Origin: a bacterium MnTg04
GTDB taxonomy: Bacteria > Pseudomonadota > Gammaproteobacteria > Steroidobacterales > MnTg04
Assembly (NCBI GenBank): GCA_008975185.1
Contig: BFAU01000138.1
Span: 1-7,734 of the forward strand
Length of the DNA stretch: 7,734 bases
Direction of reading: 5' to 3'
Part shown: piece after piece, positions 5,774 through 7,734 of the stretch
Layout: every line of letters begins with the position of its first letter
How positions within the stretch are numbered: position 1 is the first letter of the stretch
Made by a program: the position numbers and the translations under genes
The notes under the pieces: generated by a model
The model's database searches: none
Told to the model about the DNA's origin: nothing
Seen by the model: the letters and a program-made list of their open reading frames with translations, nothing else

Positions 5774-7098
5774 TGACCGGTGCGGGCAAACTGACTGTCG
5801 TTGTCGTTCTTGCTGTTTCTTTGTTGATGCTTCCGGCGTTGTTGCCCGGTAATGCGCCAGGAGCACTGGCGTCCGTGAGCCATGCCCAGGCAGCCGGGGA
5901 GCGAAAGGAACGCAAGACGCGCAAAACGCCGGCGATGCGCGAAAAAACTTATAAGAAGCTGTCGGAATCCAGGGAATTGGCGGAAGCGGACGATTTTGTC
6001 GGTGCGTTGCGGGCGCTGGATAGCCTGAGCCGGCAGAAGAATCTGAACAGCTATGAATTGGCCCAGATGTACAATTTCTACGGCTTCATTCATTTCTCGC
6101 AGGAGAACTATGCGCAGGCGGTTCGGGACTATGAAAAGGTTCTTGCACAACCTGATTTGCCGCTGGGCATGGAAACCTCGACGATTTATACCGTGGCCCA
6201 GCTTTATTTTACGCAGGAAGATTATGTGAGGGCGGAGCTGCAGCTACGCAAATGGTTTGCGGTAGCCGAAAACCCGGGTCCGCAACCTTATGTGCTGCTG
6301 GGGCAGGCTTTGTACCAGCAAAACAAGTACCGCGAAGCGATCGTGCCCGTGGAAAAGGCCATCAGCATCAGGGTCGGGCAGGGAAAGCCGCCCAAGGAAA
6401 ACTGGTTGTTGTTGTTGCGGGTTTTTTATTTTGAGCTTGGCGACCTGGCCAAGGTCGAGCAGATTCTCAAACAGTTGCTGGCGCTGAATCCCAAGAGAGA
6501 TTACTGGATCCAGTTGTCCGGGATTTACGGCGAGCGCGACGACGTAAACAAGCAGTTAACCGCCTACGAAATGGTCTATATTCAGGGCCTACTGAAGACC
6601 AGCCGCGAGTACGTCACGATGGCGCAGCTTTACCTGCAATCGGATGTACCCTACAAGGCCGGCAAAGTCCTGGAAAAAGGCTTCAAAGACGGTTTGATCG
6701 AGAAGAATGCGCGCAATTACCGTCTCGCCGCCCAGTCCTGGACCATGGCCCAGGAAGACGGGAAAGCAATTCCGGCACTCGTGAATGCAGCGAAATTGTC
6801 GGATGACGGCGAACTGGATGTGAGGCTGGCCAATGCCTACTTCAACCTCAGGCAATGGAGGGCATCGATTGACTCCTCGCGCGCCGGCATAAAAAAAGGC
6901 GGGCTGAAACGAAGCGATCAGGCCAATATTCTGCTTGGCATGGCGCTCTACAACGTCGAACGGTACTCGCAGGCGATCGACGCATTCCGGCTCGCTCGTC
7001 GGGACGATCGAAGCAGCCGCATGGCCTCGCAGTGGATAAGCCACGTCACCAGCGAGCGGGCTCGCCAGGAAGACCTCCGGCAGGCTTTGGCGAACTGA
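5773..7098 (+). CDS. Periplasmic tetratricopeptide-repeat protein of the TonB2 operon
   Basis: 441 residues. An N-terminal hydrophobic stretch (about 6-24) followed by ASVSHAQA (33-40) reads as a Sec signal, cleaved near residue 40, or as an uncleaved anchor; no lipobox. A very basic patch follows (AGERKERKTRKTPAMREK, 41-58). The rest is helical repeats of about 34 residues with TPR features (small residues at positions 8 and 20, aromatic at 11): clear units at about 98-130 (YNFYGFIHFSQENYAQAVRDY), 136-168, 171-204 (VLLGQALYQQNKYREAI), 209-241 (ending LNPK), 278-310 and 384-415 (ILLGMALYNVERYSQAI), with degenerate units between. TPR domains bind protein partners; the last place in TonB2 clusters is typical for such a protein, but its exact function is undefined. 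Start overlaps the tonB stop (TGATG) and has GGAAG at 5761-5765. Confidence 0.9.
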   Translation: MTGAGKLTVVVVLAVSLLMLPALLPGNAPGALASVSHAQAAGERKERKTRKTPAMREKTYKKLSESRELAEADDFVGALRALDSLSRQKNLNSYELAQMYNFYGFIHFSQENYAQAVRDYEKVLAQPDLPLGMETSTIYTVAQLYFTQEDYVRAELQLRKWFAVAENPGPQPYVLLGQALYQQNKYREAIVPVEKAISIRVGQGKPPKENWLLLLRVFYFELGDLAKVEQILKQLLALNPKRDYWIQLSGIYGERDDVNKQLTAYEMVYIQGLLKTSREYVTMAQLYLQSDVPYKAGKVLEKGFKDGLIEKNARNYRLAAQSWTMAQEDGKAIPALVNAAKLSDDGELDVRLANAYFNLRQWRASIDSSRAGIKKGGLKRSDQANILLGMALYNVERYSQAIDAFRLARRDDRSSRMASQWISHVTSERARQEDLRQALAN

Positions 7099-7183
7099 TA
7101 TACCGCGCTGCGCGGGTCTCGGATTCCGATGGGCCGCCGATACCCCTGCCTGCCAGGCTAGCGGCAGAAACACCCGGTCTTCG

Positions 7184-7225
7184 AATCTTCATGCAGATTG
7201 CCACGAAGATTACATAGCTTTTTTT
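7184..7225 (+). terminator. Probable weak intrinsic terminator of the TonB operon
   Basis: AATCTTC (7184-7190) is the exact reverse complement of GAAGATT (7205-7211), separated by 14 bases, with seven T residues at 7219-7225. The stem is A/T-rich and the T-run starts seven bases after it, so this is weaker than the terminator at 1719-1749. It lies about 85 bases after the last operon gene. Confidence 0.4.
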
Positions 7226-7294
7226 GCATTACCGGCCCGATTGACGACTTAGTTCACTGGCCATCAGCCCTGTCTGTTTACTAGCCTGTATGCA

Positions 7295-7317
7295 GTGATC
7301 GGCGCATTGCCGTTCAC
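7295..7317 (+). repeat. Leader hairpin just upstream of the last gene
   Basis: GTGA (7295-7298) and CGGC (7300-7303) pair with GCCG (7309-7312) and TCAC (7314-7317), with a T/T mismatch between the two halves and a 5-base loop. It ends 10 bases before the ribosome-binding site at 7327. No T-run follows. Confidence 0.4.
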
Positions 7318-7326
7318 CGAATCCAT

Positions 7327-7332
7327 GGAGGG
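7327..7332 (+). promoter_or_regulatory. Strong ribosome-binding site fixing the start at 7340
   Basis: GGAGGG lies seven bases before ATG at 7340. It supports this start over the in-frame ATG at 7358, which lacks a comparable site. An ATG at 7325 overlaps this motif but meets TGA at 7334-7336. Confidence 0.75.
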
Positions 7333-7339
7333 ATGAGAC

Positions 7340-7734
7340 ATGCATGCAGGAAAATTTATGCCCCTGCTGATCGGGCTAATGTGGTCAGCGACTTCGATGG
7401 CGATAACGGACAATGACATCGTTACCAGTTGTCATGGCTGTAGCTGGGCCCAGTACAAGCGACAGGCGTTACAGCAAGTACCCGATAATGGCCCGAACGT
7501 CATGGTCAATGTTTACCTGGTCGACCGCGTGAAACGCAGGCTGGCGAAGTACCGGGTCGTGAAGGAGTACAGTGAAGGCATGCTGTACAAGCACGCGAAG
7601 AGCCGGACACCCACAACGACGGAGCTGCAGACCTTCGAGGCGGACCTCGCGGCATTCGATGAAATTCAGAAAATCAGCCTCGTCGCACGCCGCTTACCCA
7701 ATAATTTTCCGGTCAGAAGCGCAGCCGATATTTA
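7340..7734 (+). CDS. Secreted CxxC-containing protein of unknown function (3' end outside window)
   Basis: The frame is open from ATG at 7340 through the window end (131 codons plus two bases), so the C-terminus is missing. Residues 1-21 (MHAGKFMPLLIGLMWSATSMA) form a Sec signal peptide with a plausible SMA cleavage site, placing the protein in the periplasm or outside. Near the mature N-terminus is a Cys-x-x-Cys motif, SCHGCSWAQYKRQAL (30-44), then a predicted strand segment (NVMVNVYLVDRVKRRLAKYRVVKEY, 53-77) and a charged, partly helical part. The motif is CHGC followed by Ser, not CxxCH, so it is not a c-type haem site. I do not recognise the family with confidence; the layout of a CxxCS motif followed by a basic strand pair recalls small exported hypothetical proteins of gammaproteobacteria. 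The two cysteines could form a disulfide or bind metal. It has its own strong ribosome-binding site and lies 241 bases after the TonB operon, so it is probably a separate unit. Confidence 0.8.
   Translation, partial: MHAGKFMPLLIGLMWSATSMAITDNDIVTSCHGCSWAQYKRQALQQVPDNGPNVMVNVYLVDRVKRRLAKYRVVKEYSEGMLYKHAKSRTPTTTELQTFEADLAAFDEIQKISLVARRLPNNFPVRSAADI

Larger units (their letters stand above)
2018..7098 (+). other. TonB2/TtpC-type energy-transduction operon
   Basis: Six same-strand genes follow each other with overlaps or short gaps: ATGA overlap at 2779-2782, 43 bases before exbB, 11 bases before exbD, one base before tonB, and TGATG at 5771-5775. Gene order (DUF3450, TtpC-like, ExbB, ExbD, TonB, TPR) is that of the TonB2 systems known in Vibrio and Shewanella. 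I saw no internal terminator. The largest gap (4174-4216) is too short for a normal promoter region, so a single transcript is likely. Confidence 0.85.
7099..7339 (+). other. Intergenic region between the TonB operon and the next gene
   Basis: No supported gene. After the TPR stop comes a small GC inverted repeat CCGCG/CGCGG (7103-7107, 7111-7115), a CTGCC/GGCAG pair (7146-7150, 7163-7167), then the A/T-rich terminator-like hairpin at 7184-7225 and a second hairpin at 7295-7317. TTGACG at 7241-7246 resembles a -35 box, but there is no good -10 at the right distance, so no promoter is called. Confidence 0.5.

Noticed and set aside
6406..6417. Four TTG repeats in the TPR gene as a phase-variable tract
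   Set aside because: It is a trinucleotide repeat of only four units, so slippage would not shift the frame. It simply encodes four leucines in a TPR helix.
7032..7217. 61-codon plus-strand frame overlapping the end of the TPR gene
   Set aside because: It starts inside the TPR coding sequence, lacks a ribosome-binding site and runs through the 3' non-coding region into the terminator-like hairpin.
7430..7445. c-type cytochrome haem site in the last gene
   Set aside because: The motif reads Cys-His-Gly-Cys-Ser. Covalent haem attachment needs Cys-x-x-Cys-His, and the residue after the second Cys is Ser.

Overview
The window looks like a chromosomal segment from a Gram-negative gammaproteobacterium of moderate GC content. 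The evidence is an outer-membrane TonB-dependent receptor, followed by a gene cluster in the order DUF3450 protein, TtpC-like ExbB fusion, short ExbB, ExbD, TonB, periplasmic TPR protein. This arrangement is known as the TonB2/TtpC type energy-transducing system from Vibrio, Shewanella and related marine gammaproteobacteria. The genus cannot be named from this sequence alone. All genes are on the + strand.

Layout. Positions 1-1695 hold the C-terminal 564 residues of a TonB-dependent receptor (the N-terminal part and plug lie outside the window), closed by a textbook rho-independent terminator at 1719-1749. The next 270 bases to 2017 contain no convincing gene but an unusual density of inverted repeats, including a perfect 11+1+11 palindrome at 1834-1856. 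The energy-transduction operon fills 2018-7098. Its six genes are tightly packed: ATGA overlap, 43-nt gap, 11-nt gap, 1-nt gap, TGATG overlap. After a non-coding stretch with a weak terminator-like hairpin (7184-7225), a last gene starts at 7340 and runs off the window. It encodes a secreted protein with a CHGC motif that I cannot assign to a function.

How the genes work together (known for the family, inferred here): ExbB and ExbD form the proton-driven motor in the inner membrane. TonB carries force across the periplasm to receptors such as the one at the start of the window. TtpC is a second ExbB-type membrane protein with a large periplasmic extension that TonB2 systems need. The DUF3450 and TPR proteins are periplasmic partners whose roles are not well defined.

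The system is not new as a whole. The points most worth a second look are: (1) the DUF3450 protein and the periplasmic half of TtpC appear to share one fold, so TtpC looks like a DUF3450-ExbB fusion beside a free DUF3450 copy; (2) exbB is preceded by an in-frame ATG-GCT-TAA minicistron with the better ribosome-binding site; (3) this TonB lacks the transmembrane Ser/His pair of E. coli TonB and has a very short linker; (4) the palindrome-rich intergenic region upstream of the operon.
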